Assembly (NCBI GenBank): GCA_030435675.1
Contig: CM059625.1
Span: forward strand, 18,104,001 to 18,168,000
Direction: 5' to 3'
From: Steinernema hermaphroditum
Taxonomy: Eukaryota; Nematoda; Chromadorea; Rhabditida; Steinernematidae
DNA: 64,000 nt
Under the pieces are notes generated by a model. It saw only the letters and a list, made by a program, of their open reading frames with translations. It was not told the DNA's origin and searched no databases. This document shows, one piece after another, positions 1-12,455 of this stretch. The position numbers were made by a program, and so were the translations under genes. How positions within the stretch are numbered: position 1 is the stretch's first letter; every line of letters starts with the position of its first letter.

Positions 1-307
1 GTGTGTTCAATCTTTAAGACCCTGGTGGCTTGCCTACGAAGAAAGCAGACCACAGATATCAAATCGCACTGTCATTTTTAGAATAACTTCACGAACCGTC
101 GTTCTTTATCGCACGGAATTGTGAAACAACGTTTATTAGATATGGCTAAGTACAATGTTGGCAGAAATATTGGTGACAACAACTGACAGTTACAACATAC
201 CCGATATCCAGATGCAGCAGTAAAAAAGGAGAATGGTAGTTAGTGTAGTAGAGTGTTGACAGATTGAGTAGGAAGGTTGTCAAATTGGAAAAGAATACAT
301 AAGCTTC
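1..307. other. 3' flank, no gene seen
   Basis: AT-rich sequence downstream of the stop codon of the lad-2-like gene. No open frame, repeat or RNA gene was recognised. It probably holds the 3' untranslated region of that minus-strand gene. Confidence 0.5.
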
Positions 308-3300
308 CTACTTCTTTACATCAGTACCGTATTGGTATTCAATGAACGCACGATGTTCATCGTCGTAGTGGTGGCCGCGTTCCAATTCACGCCGTTTTAC
401 AGCGTACTCACCCTGCTTCCGGTCCTTACAACAGCAACACATGACTAATATAGTCGTGGTAGCAACAAACACCGATGCAAGCACTGCGAAGAACCATACC
501 GCACTTCGAAAGTTGTCTAAATAGTGTTTTCCTTGCGTACGAAATAGATTATCATAAAACATACACCGACTAATGTGTCTAATGCCTTTTACTCCTTGAG
601 TTCGAACTAGGACAACAGATGAATGTTGCATCCTCAACCCATCCCGGGCAACTCCCATTAAAAGATAAACCGAATCCTCGTCCAAACCTCGCAAAGTAAT
701 TTCTGTGGTAGGTAACGTTACAGCTTCTGTTTGAATCCACTGATTCATTCCTAAATGCAGTTGTGTTTCGAGCAGACCATGACTTACAAACCTTGTCTTG
801 TGAAGTTGATGAAGAACGATGAACCTGGCATTCCCCACACTGAACCATTGGAAGGAATCCATTCGACGTCGATAGTGTCAGGTGAAACGGAGGTCGTTTC
901 AAAAATGGGAATATCTGGATCGCGCAACGGCCAAGTGTGCACAAGACGTATAACCTTTTGGCCCTCGCCGCCATTGGTTTCAGCCCACACCGACACCTTA
1001 TACGCGGAGTCCTGTTGACCTTCTTCATAAAGATAGTACAGCTGACGGTGAAGTACATAAGTTTCTTTTACTTCTCCGGAAGCATTTTCGAAGGCCAAGA
1101 AGTACCCGCGTATATTTCCATTTGGCTGGAGAGGCGCAGCCCAAGTTAGCAGCAAGGTGCCCGCACCAACAGCACGTACCCTTAGGTTGTGAACTTTTGA
1201 GGGAGCTGAAATTGTGCAGAGCTTAATTTGTGTTTCAATGCCAGGTAGTTAACCTCCTTCCGGTGTGAAAAATTGTAATTCAGTACTTCTTGGACCGGCA
1301 TACTGCCTATTTACGGCCGAAACGCGAGCCGTATAATTGGTAACGGCGAAAAGACGTTCCACAATAACTGAAGTAGTATTGCTGTTGACATATACAACTT
1401 CTATGTTGAACGGCTCGTCGCTTAACCAATATTCCACCTTGTAACCTTCGAAGTGACCTCGTAGAGACGTCTCGTCAACTGAGTTCCATGTTAAAAGAGC
1501 TGATGAAAAATTGTGATACTCCTTGAGGCTGAAGTCGGCTGGGGCATCTAGCGGCACTGAAGTTACCCAATGAGCATAAAACAACGACTGCGACAACGAA
1601 CCATCTTCACCGGAGTATCCAATAATCCGATCCGGATCGATCATTGACCTGCCTTCGGAATTCACGGCTCGAACTTTTACTTCATATTCAGCAAACGTAG
1701 GTTGATCACGAATCACTGTGTGATTCTGAAATGAAGTGTATTTTTAGGGAGTTCGGTAATAGTGTAGTTATTGAAACCACATAAAAATTCACACATCAGC
1801 TCCTGTGATCGTAGGACAAAAACGAACCTGCAGTGGATCTTCAATTAGGAACTCATGCCAGTTCTCGTCTTCGACACTCAGACGATACTGTATTAGATAG
1901 TTTAACTGCGGAGCATTCCAGTCGACCTTGTCCATAGGCTTCCAGTAAATCACCAGGTTTGTCGGATCGCTTCCCGCGGCCCGCACTTCCTCTGGGTTAG
2001 TGTACGGCGGCGCTGGCTTAGTTGAACAAACGGCGTCTGTGCTATAGCCTGGTTCGCTTGCGCCGTGTGAATTGTAAGCGATAACGCGAAAAGTGTAGTT
2101 CACCTTAAGTGACGGACTATTACATACGAGAAGAAAACTGATGACATGGAAAGCCTTTCGCTTCACCACCGGCCTAAGAATTTCTCTCGTAAAGTTTTCG
2201 CAGGATATTCACAATATGCACCAGTGATATACCATTCTAATGTGTCATCAGAACAGAAAACTTCTCAGAACACGGCTTATCTGGAGTGTATGCATGACAT
2301 ACCCAGGGAGATAGAGTTATATCCGCTTGAAAACTTTCTCTGTTCGTTTCGGTCTCCACTACTATAATATCCCACTCGCCAGGAGCAAAAGCTGTTTCCA
2401 TTTGAACGTCAAAGTGAGTAACTGGGTCACCAAAAGCCGAAGGGTTCTTCCATAATATCATCGCACGTCGCTGGTCGCACTCAACTGCAAAAACATCAGG
2501 TTTCTCAGGAACGTCTGCAAGTAAAATATGCATGTAATATGCTGACATTGCTAACAGTACCCATCACAAGCAAGTCCACTTCAGCGACGTGAACGTCAAC
2601 ATCTGTTATGGCAGCACAGTCTATTTTTCCCGAATTTCTTCCCCGTGCATTTTTTAGTGAGAGTGTAGAAATTCCATTGTCTGTAAGAGTGATCGAATTG
2701 TTAAGAACCGCGCCATTGTGTCGCCATTGATAGTCGGTCTTTAGCCTAGGATCGCTTCTTGCTTGACATTGGAACACGACATCTGCTCCAGCTTCCGTAA
2801 CCACTGACTTCGGACTCGGAATCACCTTGAAGTATGTAGGATCTGAATTATAGAATGAGTGTAATGTTTTTGGATATACTGAATACTGTATATTTCGAGG
2901 CGATTATAGGCTCGGTTCAATCCATATTTGTTGCTAACATTGCAGTAATATTCGCCCTCGTCTGCAGAACTGACGTCATATATACGAAGCGTATGGTTTG
3001 CAAACAGCTAAGGTAGATTCAAACCTTTATTACGTAAACTATTTCAGCATTACCTGAATTCTACCGGGAATAATCTGAATCGTTTGGTCCTTAGTATCAA
3101 CCCAGCGAACAACAGGTTCCGGGGCTGCAGTTACATCACAACTCAAATCAACAACACTCCCGCGCACCACTTTGAAAATCCGTCGAATGGGCATGTGAAA
3201 TACGGGAGCGAAGGCTGGAACGTAAACAATCACATGAGATGCATAGTTTTGAGTAACCTTGAATATCCAATGCAATATTTGCCCAAATGTAACCCAAAGG

Positions 3301-5192
3301 ATTGCTGGCGTTGCATTGGTACACACCAGCATCTTGTTTTTGAACTGCATCAACAATCCTTAAAATACGTCCCGAGTCCAGTAACATCCTTCGGTCAGCT
3401 CCGTTGTCCTCGGCCCCATAAACAGGTTCGCCATTTCTGTACCATTGAATTAACGGTTGTGGATCACCAGCTGCAGGACAGTGCAGCTCGGCTGTATTAG
3501 TTTCAACTGTTGTTATATGCTCCGGTTCAACAGTTTCCCAATACGGAGCAGCTAAATAAAAGTAAATGTTCATCAAAATTGTATTGGATTTTCCTGATAC
3601 CTGACACATTTACAAACATTCTGTACTTGATGTCCTGCGAGCTGCACTCATAGTATCCAGCGTCCTTGGGATGAATATTGTCAATTATCAGAGATTTGCC
3701 GTAATCTGTTTCAGCGCTTGTCATGTCTTTCATACGTTTTTTCGGGAGGTCACCGTCCGACTTGGTCCAGAAAACTTCTGGTACAGGACTGGAATGTTGT
3801 GCATACATTACTTGCGCTATGTTTTTTTTTATATTTGAACAAGACATATTACCATCCAGCACAGCAGTGTGTTAGATTGACTTCGGAAATAACATACCGG
3901 CCACCAAAAATGCATATGAGCTTCAAACGTCCACCAGCCTTCACTTCCACATACTCGGGGCTAAACCATAATTTGTGAGCTCTTATGCCAACGGGTCCTA
4001 GAAGTTTTGAGATGATGCTCTGAGGACAAATTTTGCACTTACTTCGCGCCGGAAATACTTCTATGCGAATTCTCTCGCCGGCGAAATACTGTCCTCGTAA
4101 AACAGGGTTCGTTACAGCACACTCGTACAAGAGATTCGGACGTCCATCATGGTGTGTGGTTGTGCTAAACTGCAAGTTTCCATCTCCGTCTACCGTAATG
4201 TGTTTTCTTTTGACATTCTCCATTACACCACGAAGTACAGTGTCACGATAGAACCATACAACGTAAGGTTCCGGCGTACCATGCGGCTTCCCATGACAAG
4301 GCAAAGTTAAACTGTCACCTTCCTGTACCTTCACAGTTCGAATTTTCTCACTGCTCGATTTAAAATGATCAAGTTCTGCAAACAAATTTTGGGAATTCGT
4401 GATCACATCTTTCCAACCTCCATGTTTCACTTGTATTATATGACTGTACATGTCGCCGAAAAAGCTATCTACTCTACATTGGTAACTTCCTTGGTCTTCT
4501 AGTTGAGGATCCGGAAAGACTATGTTGCCTGACGACTGGCCTCGTCGTTGCCACTGAATCTTCACTCCATCGATATCCAAGGAGTTACCATTCTTCAACC
4601 AGTAGTAGCTAAACGTATTGAATTATAGACTTAATAATAAGATTTGTGAAGAACTCGCACAGCGGAATCCGATGTGATCCCTATTAGACAATTGATCACA
4701 GGTGGAAGATACTGGGGGCACAACAATGGCTTTCCAGGTAGATAAAACTATATCTATACACAGGAGAACCCGAATTTTTATCACCTTTCCAGAAGTACTT
4801 AAGCATTTGCAGTTTACGGTGTGAAAGCATTCAAGGATTACTTAATAATGAAGTATTAATGTGATAAGTTTAATAAAACTTCGGTGATGTTAGCCTGTTT
4901 TCAGCGCCTTTTTCGGATAACTTCTACATTTGATTTAAAATCTACTGCCCCTACTGCCGAGCCAATAGCCTTACTCATTTTTCTCATAAGGTGCCTCGCA
5001 CTTCAGGGTGAAACGGGAATGCTCGGTGTTGGCAACCCCAACTTGAAACCACACTTCATCCGGAGATAATGACGTGAAGAAGGTGGAGTTTACCCGCGGT
5101 TTCTCGCTGTTCTTATGTAGCTCCGCGAGAGGCAGGCAGAGAGCGGCAATTAGAAAACGGGGCCAAAATGCACCCGTTATTCTTAATGCCAT
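308..5192 (-). CDS. lad-2: L1CAM-family neural adhesion protein with short cytoplasmic tail (LAD-2 type)
   Basis: A single-pass cell-surface adhesion receptor of the L1/neuroglian family. Fifteen exons (5192-4975, 4608-4418, 4375-4043, 3997-3898, 3788-3601, 3551-3258, 3214-3054, 3007-2887, 2842-2561, 2514-2303, 2103-1795, 1725-1602, 1556-1254, 1205-792, 750-308) give 1230 residues with consistent phases. The order is signal peptide (about 1-25), six Ig domains with paired Cys (Ig1 starts near Cys65), about five fibronectin III domains, and a transmembrane helix near 1166-1191. The tail has only 39 residues. It keeps the juxtamembrane part (KRRELERG, then YDDEH) but stops at FIEYQYGTDVKK, before the place where canonical L1CAMs carry the ankyrin-binding FIGQY motif. 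C. elegans LAD-2, an axon-guidance co-receptor, also lacks that motif, whereas SAX-7 has it. A splice acceptor (gttttcag) four bases before the ATG suggests trans-splicing. The lad-2 rather than sax-7 call rests on the tail. Confidence 0.9.
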
Positions 5193-7735
5193 TACTCTGA
5201 AAACATATTGTGAAGAATTATCTCATATAAGACTAACTTTCGCGACACAAGCTGGTCCCGTTTACCTTTGTAAATCTCTCGGAGATCCGTTCAGGTTCAT
5301 ATAATAAAATCCAAGTCAAAAGTGTACCCGGATTTGCCCGGAATCTCCCAATCCATGCAACTTACAATGGCAAATTTATGGCACGAAGGATAAAATCTTT
5401 GAGCTAGGGGATGTACTGGAGTGCAGTGAAAGAGGAGATGATGAGGACGCGTGGACAACAAAAGATCCTAATGGGTAGGCAAAGACATTCAAAATGAAGC
5501 ACTAGCCGAACTTTTAATAGAGAACGCGCGGCTAAACGATAATTTGCATCTTCCTTCTTTCCATCATTCCCCTGCACTCTCCACCAACAGCTGACCGCTG
5601 TTCGGTTGGGTGAAGTAGGCACCAGATTGCAACAGAGAAACAAATTTGGTGCGGGGAGCTGACAATTGGCTGGTTGTGCACTAGCAATGGACGCGGACAT
5701 AACGATCTCATCCGCAGTCAATGCTAATTCAAGTTCCGAGCAAGCAAGAAACGCGGCTGCAAAGATTTTTCAGTCAAACATCGCAAACAAAATCGTTAAC
5801 TCAAACTAAATTCTCGGGTCATCGTATCCACCGGACCGTTCGCGGCCATAGCCTCCACTCACCAGCACCGAGGCGGTGTTCGCTTATATCTGGTCTTCCG
5901 CACTCCGAGCGCTGCCAAGGGACAGTGGCTCGACCGTTTATCAACGTGGACCACCTGTTCTACGCCCGAGAAGTTCGGACGGTTCTGAATAATGAGATCA
6001 TTTTAAGTGCCGCCAATTAACGTTATAATCAGCAGAAATTGATCCTTTGGATGACGTCAGCAGGCGAAACGATGTGAAAAATATTCCCACCAAAACATGA
6101 AATTCCGCTGGAGTTGTACACAGAGGGCAAAATTCATTCTATCTTTTGCGGTAGTCTTGTGATAAACTTGCGAGCTTTTATTGGAAGGGAAAAGGAAAAA
6201 ATGACTACGGCGGAACCTTGTATTGCAGGTGATAGACCATGATGTCTAACACAAAATGTTGATGGTCTATGGAATGGAAAAGGGTGGGAAAAAAGTCGAT
6301 TTAAAGTCAAAAATTGAACGCGCCAAGCACATAAAAGAGATTGAAGAGATACCAATACATCCTGATACCCTTCATAGCTCATAAATTAGCTTGTCAGAGC
6401 ATTGTGTTGAAAGGGAATGACGCGATGAGGGGTAACAGACTTGGAGGAGGACATAGCCACTCCCAGCGTCGTTGGAAAATCCGAAAAACTAGTGAAGCGC
6501 AAAAGCCAATTCTAGAGCACCCCGGCTAAGCTGAGCAACGGAGAATTTTGGAACTTATTAGAGTACGAGTGGGTGCGACAACTGATGCTATAAATCTCCG
6601 CTGCAATTACGCTGAAACAATCAACCAAATGATGATTTCACAATTGGCTGACCAGCTGTTGTGTAAACCACAGAAAAACTAAGGGATATTAAACATCGGA
6701 AAGCCTATCCGTAACTTTTTTGAGACAGCTCCGTTTAAATGCATATCTAGATTTTGACGAGCGGCTTCGTTCAATTTGTTATGACGGATCTAAATACGCC
6801 GCATAAAGCATGTGATGCCGAACGCCAAGGTGGTTGCTGTGATAGAGCCTGTAAATGACACAATGGCATCTGTACACGACATGTGCACTCACAACCACTA
6901 CTGCGATAGTAAAAAGAACAACTAATAGTCAGAGCACGAATCAATTAGGTAAACAAGTTTTAGAAGACACTGTAAGGACATTCTTTGGAAACCGCCGTTA
7001 AGCAGAAAAGAAATTGGACACGTTGTTCAACATCATCGAACGACGCACAAATAAACAACGAGACAATTACGCACATACCAATTAATTAATTATCCGCACA
7101 TCGCAAGTGGCCCGTCACAAAACGATACATATTTGAATAGTTCGGAGCGCCGACGGCAGCACTTAGCGGCGAAACAGAGAGAACTGCATGCGGGTGGTGA
7201 TAAAAAGAAGAGCTAGAGGGAGAACAGGGAGAGCTGCAACATCTCTTCATTAACACACGAAAGCGGGCACTGCGGCGGCCTCACATATCTGGCCACTAGC
7301 CAGTGATCAAGTAGTTAGCAGATTTATGTGCAGTAAATGCGCGCAGCTCCGGAAGGAAGCTCCAACAAGTGTCCTTAAATTTGAAAGGCGTTCACTGTGC
7401 GTAATGGTCAAATCACCGCGCACCACGCTTCTTAATCGCCTATAATAAGAAGACGACTAACTAAGTTCGGACTCGGCAAGCGGTAGTGCGATGTTAGAAT
7501 TCTGAGCATGAGCTCTCAATTGTGGTTAAGAAATCTTGTGGAAAAATAATTATGCCATAGATCGTCGATACGTGAATGCAAGCCTTTAATTTCGCGAGCA
7601 TTGGAAAAGCAGCACCTTCTGGGCGAAAGAAAATCTCTGTAAGCTGAGAGTCACAAAATAGTAAGGGTGAACTTTTTCAGATACTCCGAAACATTATCAT
7701 CTTTTGCATTCAACCAAAGAAAAAACTAAAGATTA
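5193..7735. other. Intergenic, upstream of lad-2
   Basis: About 2.5 kb without a supported gene. Short open frames on both strands lack splice context or recognisable protein. The stretch near 7140-7330 is purine-rich and GC-richer than its surroundings and may be regulatory for lad-2, but no specific site was identified. Confidence 0.4.
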
Positions 7736-8587
7736 TTGGGCTGCTGCATTGAAAATGTTACAAATGATAAACATTGACTATTTTCGCAATATTTATGCTT
7801 AGGTCATAACCGATTGAGTAGAGTTAATTCTCATCCTATACTATGATTTGTCACTTATCCACTGCATATCTCTTGATGTTAGAGGTCTATTCATTTTTGA
7901 TGGTCGGCTTGAGATGGCAAAGTACGATGTGATGAACGGACTTCCTATGGTATTAATTGTGTGATAGACGGGGACTGTTTTTAATCACGTACATCCTTAG
8001 GTCTAACCTACCGAATGCACCTATGGCTCTGTTCGTTATACATCATAACATAAGCAAATCTTGAAAAGGTGGTCTTTTTGGACCACCATGTTCTCTTAAC
8101 TCCAATGTTTTCAATAGGTTAAGTGCTAGAGTACTGCACAACAGGCAATGGGCACACGCAACGGGTAGCTATTACTCACTGCTCCTAACCCCACACAGCG
8201 ACTCCACAATGTCACTTATACTCCACGGAAATAGAAGCGAGATGTTGAAAAAACGACATTTCAGGAATGGCGCCTGAAATCTCACATTTTCAAGTTGAAT
8301 AGCTACTTATTGAACACTCTTTTAGACCTATCTTAACTTGTCATCTGTACTCATCCGTAAATGGAGACATCAGAGGACACCACTCATAATACGATAAAGA
8401 GGTCGAAAATCAGACCAAAGCAGTTTTTGTCTCCAAACCTCGAATTTTGGAAGAACGCGACATCCGGCTTTTTCTGGAGAAGTGGACTGCAGTTGTTTGT
8501 GCAAATGTAAATACTAGAGTGAGATCTAGTCTACTGGTATTAATAAACTGTAATGTTAATTTCATAACATTTTCAATGCAGCATCAA
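7736..8587 (+). mobile_element. Mariner-family relic A (deleted, 852 bp)
   Basis: Terminal inverted repeats begin TTGGGCTGCTGCATTGAAAA on the left and match the reverse complement of the right end (AACATTTTCAATGCAGCATC). The element lies between TA dinucleotides (7734-7735 and 8588-8589), the mariner target duplication. Near 8397-8500 a decayed frame reads KEVEN, then SKP, then EERDIRLFLEKWTAVV, which resembles the C-terminal end of mariner transposases. The interior aligns with copy B at 34351-35268. It is shorter than an intact mariner (about 1.3 kb) and has no full transposase frame. Confidence 0.75.
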
Positions 8588-9197
8588 TACATTTGCACAC
8601 TGCAGATTTTGGGAAGTTCTTTTGCTGTAAGTGTGTTTTCCTACTGAAATAGAGTTTATTCTGCTGGTCAAAACTTCGAACTGCATTTGTTAATTGCTTG
8701 GAGTATTCGTGAACCAAACACACGTCATGGAAGTAAATAGCCGTGGAAGTGGATTCCCTCCAACCAAGTCATAGGTACAATTATGGAGATTTGCGTTCAT
8801 ACATGGTAATCATTGCAATTGTTGTGAATTGTTTGTATGATTATTTGACCTGTCGCAAACAAGGCAGTAAATAACATTTTCCTCTCATACGGATATGTGG
8901 TTATTAATATCAACGTCCGCTTTGGCGGAGCATTTGTTGCGAAAATCATTGACGCAGTTGCATAACTGGATTTAACGCATGTCGAGACCTTGTTCTTATG
9001 TTTTGATTTTTTTCTAGTGTACAGTGTTAAGTAAAATCATATCTTTATTGACATATAGAACCGTATCTATAAATTAAAAATCTATAGAATTCCGAATCTA
9101 AAGATATAATTAAACCGTATGGAAGTGAGCAAAATGAGAAAGTGACATGTGGTAAAAGGAAAGAACCTGGAAAAAGCCGCAATATACAAACATATTA

Positions 9198-11479
9198 CTA
9201 AGCAGCATTGACATCATCACCATAGTAGCCCATCATTTTGAAAATTTGATTAAAACGGCTTTCCGTGAGTGGAGGATATATCTTGTCTTCGATAACGTTC
9301 GGCTGGCAGCTCACGTTCAACTCGAGAATAGGCGATAGTGATTCGGCATCTCGGAATTTGTCGCTAATGGGGAAAATGTGACCTTCGGTGGTGAACAGGA
9401 GACGGTGGTAGTTCTTATTTACAGGATTGGCGTCATCAAATAGCTGAAGATATTACTTAAACAGGAGAAAATACGAAAATTATACCAGATATAAGTATTT
9501 GGACGTTTCAGACAGAAAAAATGATTCCATTCGATCTTCAAGAGATTTCTCAATCACATCGTGGACTGTTGCAAAGCCGCAGCGGACACGAGAATACATG
9601 TTCAAGGAGTCCATAATCTCACGACCAACGTGTAAATAAAATGGACTTTTCGTAGCACGGTAGAGGAGATAAGTTGATTCAATAAACTCAGGTCGTAGGG
9701 GGTAGAAGGAGACATCAGGTGCTCTAAAAAGTAACTGTTTATACTGACATTTCGACATCATATTAGGTTGTTAATTTGAAAACGTAAATATGTTTTATTG
9801 TCAAAAGTTTCACTATCTGTGTCGTGGCCAGAAAAAAACAATCGTTGCAGACGCAACCCGTTGTCGACTTAACAAACCAATTGAAAGTCCGAGTTTTATT
9901 CTATGATGGGCGAGCTTACGACTTTACGAGTTTATTTCTTGTAAATGTGATGGTCACTTACTTTAAATGCCAATTGTATCGTTCCGGCAGTGCACCATAC
10001 TTCTTCCAAACGGCATAGTAAAGAGCGTGAAAGCAGATCGCTTCATCGAGCATGCCATCGAGCACCTGAACACCGGCATAGCTCGCCTGTAACGAGTCAA
10101 TCCACGTGTTTAACACCTTGCCGTCCCGCATATCTACGTTTACATAAATAGGGGGTTGACCATCACCTTCAAACAGCCTTGCACCATGTACTTCTAATAA
10201 TGCATTCTCCTAAGTTACCTGATCGACATTGAGTCCTTCCTTTTCGCATGTGTGTCCAGATTTGATCTTGAGCGTCCAAATACATTTTCAAGTCACGTTC
10301 GTCACCGAAAAGAATATATGCCTTAAGCATGTACTCATAAAAAGAGTCGAGCCCTGCACCTAAACCACTTAGCGTGCCTTTCCATTCACCCGTTTGCACA
10401 TCAATCACGTTTCCTTCAACAGTAAATGTTATTTTTCTGAACATTACTAATGAAATAAAACCTAATAGACCCGTGTGCTTATCACGGAAATTCCACAATC
10501 TCGCGTTCGTCTTTCTGGCGAGTATTTCAAACGTGGAGTCGTCAAGCAGTCTTGACAGCACTCCAAATTCTAAGATCAGAGATCCAGCTCCAGCTGTGCA
10601 AGTTTCGTTAATGGTGCCAGGAAGAACCCCGTTGACCAAATTGACCCTCGGATATGGTAGTCCAGTAAGCGTGTTGTCAAAGGCAGGGAGCATGCGCAAT
10701 ACTATGTCGTGAGCCATGGTTAAAAGTTCACCGTCGTAATCAGGCATTGAGTAATCTCCAAGATAGCTGTTTTCGTTTGTGAGGATCATATGCGCAGATA
10801 GGAGAGAGCCAACAACACTGAAAAACAAAGCGTGGGAACGAGGCTCAACATCCAGCATCTGCTGATGTACATTTTCGTAATAATTTCACCTACCGTATTG
10901 TTGCTTCGAAAACTTGCACAGTAACATTCTTTTCGAAGGACACCGTATCAATGACGAGTCGTACAGCTCTGTGAAACTCGCTTTTGTTCTGGAAGACGAC
11001 GAGTGCGTCAAGTGTGTCGATCTGAAGAAGAGGAAATATGATTAATCACGAAGACAGCCAATCTTGCCAATGTCAATGAATAGTCGCCTAACACGTCGTT
11101 GATGTTGATATTTTCGCTAAAATAGATTTTCTTTCTACTGTGTTGGGGAGAAATGCTGGGATGCCTAGCGTTTATTTTTGCACAGAACGATAGTGAATTG
11201 TACCCACTTCACTCGCATTTGTAATTTAACTAAATTAGATTTGTCTAACAGGAAATTGTCTTACGGGTGAGCATAGTCCGGCCCTCTCCCAGTGCAGTGA
11301 ATTGGGTCGAGCTCGTCCAAAGGAAAAGCATGGTTTAAATAGTTATCATATCCGAAATAGAACATTTGCTTGGCCTGCTCACGAGCGATTGTGATCTCAT
11401 CTTCACTGATCCACCCGTACTTGAAATCGAATTCGTTGTCTGCCGGCCACAATGGATGACTTGATGATCTTCGCACCAT
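9198..11479 (-). CDS. edem-1: EDEM-type ER degradation-enhancing alpha-mannosidase-like protein
   Basis: A glycosyl hydrolase family 47 protein of ER-associated degradation, which handles mannose-trimmed misfolded glycoproteins in the ER lumen. Eight exons: 11479-11265, 11116-11068, 11021-10894, 10817-10462, 10413-10219, 10166-9962, 9723-9486, 9443-9198 (543 residues from the first ATG). Motifs typical of EDEM1 are present: [102 protein letters not shown]. Intron 2 (11022-11067) is GC-AG (donor gcaaga). The start is uncertain: the ATG at 11477-11479 follows an acceptor (cttatag), but the open frame runs in-frame back to 11539 and encodes a hydrophobic leader-like segment without an ATG, so an upstream signal-peptide exon may be missing. 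EDEM1 fits better than EDEM2/3. Confidence 0.88.
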
Positions 11480-12455
11480 GAACAGTGCTATAAGCGTGGA
11501 CGTGAGAAAGTGTAAACCGTAACACTGAATGATATTCAAACATCAGCGCTATACTTAGATTAACTGACCATGACCGTCTAATTGATAACGATATCCACAT
11601 ACACGGATTGTCCATCAGAAAGTTGTTAATTTGGATAAACGTTAGTGACGCCCAACCCGACAAAACATCGAATATATATCCTAAACAGGATTGGTTGAAG
11701 AGATAGCTATCACGAGGCAAGTTTCACGATATGCAACATCGCCGACAAACTACACCAGTTCCTATGAACCATAAAACAGAACGGTGAGCGGTCAGTAATT
11801 GCTGCGTTTCCAACGGATGATCGCTTTATTTGTTCGTATCCATGCTCAATGCATCGTTGTGAATAAACTGATTTCACGAATATGACACGTCATTTTTCCT
11901 GTGCGTGTGGTCCGCAGACGAATTATAGTACATGCGCCTTGGAAAACCGTATGAGCGTGCTGCAAAGTATTCTGGCCCAGCTGGGATGATATAGAACAGT
12001 GCACAAAAAATTTTTTTACAAAAAGTTCTACTACCCGCTAATATGTAGCGCATGTTTTGACTTCGATTTGACATCGACATGAACCACCCAACAATCCAAT
12101 GGTGTAACATGCGACGAAACGTAACAAGCATTGCAGTTTCGGCATCTATTCCAGAAAAGCATATAATACTTGACGTAAACCTTAATAAACCTTAAATTCT
12201 TAAAGCGTATGGCTTTCAAATGTTAAGTAAAATGTCTACTTTAGCCACGAACCTTACGCTTTTTCTTCTACGAGATTTATGTTTTCAGAATAGGTTTCAA
12301 TGAAAGACAAAGGAGTAAGTTGGAAAGAAGAGCAAATTCTTTTAAGATTCAGCATCATGAAAGTTTATTAACTGTTGTAAAATATGATGTAATGAAATGA
12401 AGATAATGCGGGACAGTTGGCAGGCGATAACTAGTTTTGTTGGTTCATTGGCTGT
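11480..12455. other. Intergenic between EDEM and SPARC genes
   Basis: About 1 kb between two minus-strand genes. It must hold the 3' untranslated region of the SPARC gene and the upstream region of the EDEM gene. No coding exon or repeat was recognised, although a missing first exon of the EDEM gene could lie here. Confidence 0.35.

Noticed and set aside
10167..10218. 25-nt micro-intron or frameshift in EDEM
   Set aside because: An acceptor further on (gtttgaag) gives a normal 52-nt intron and the conserved join [16 protein letters not shown].
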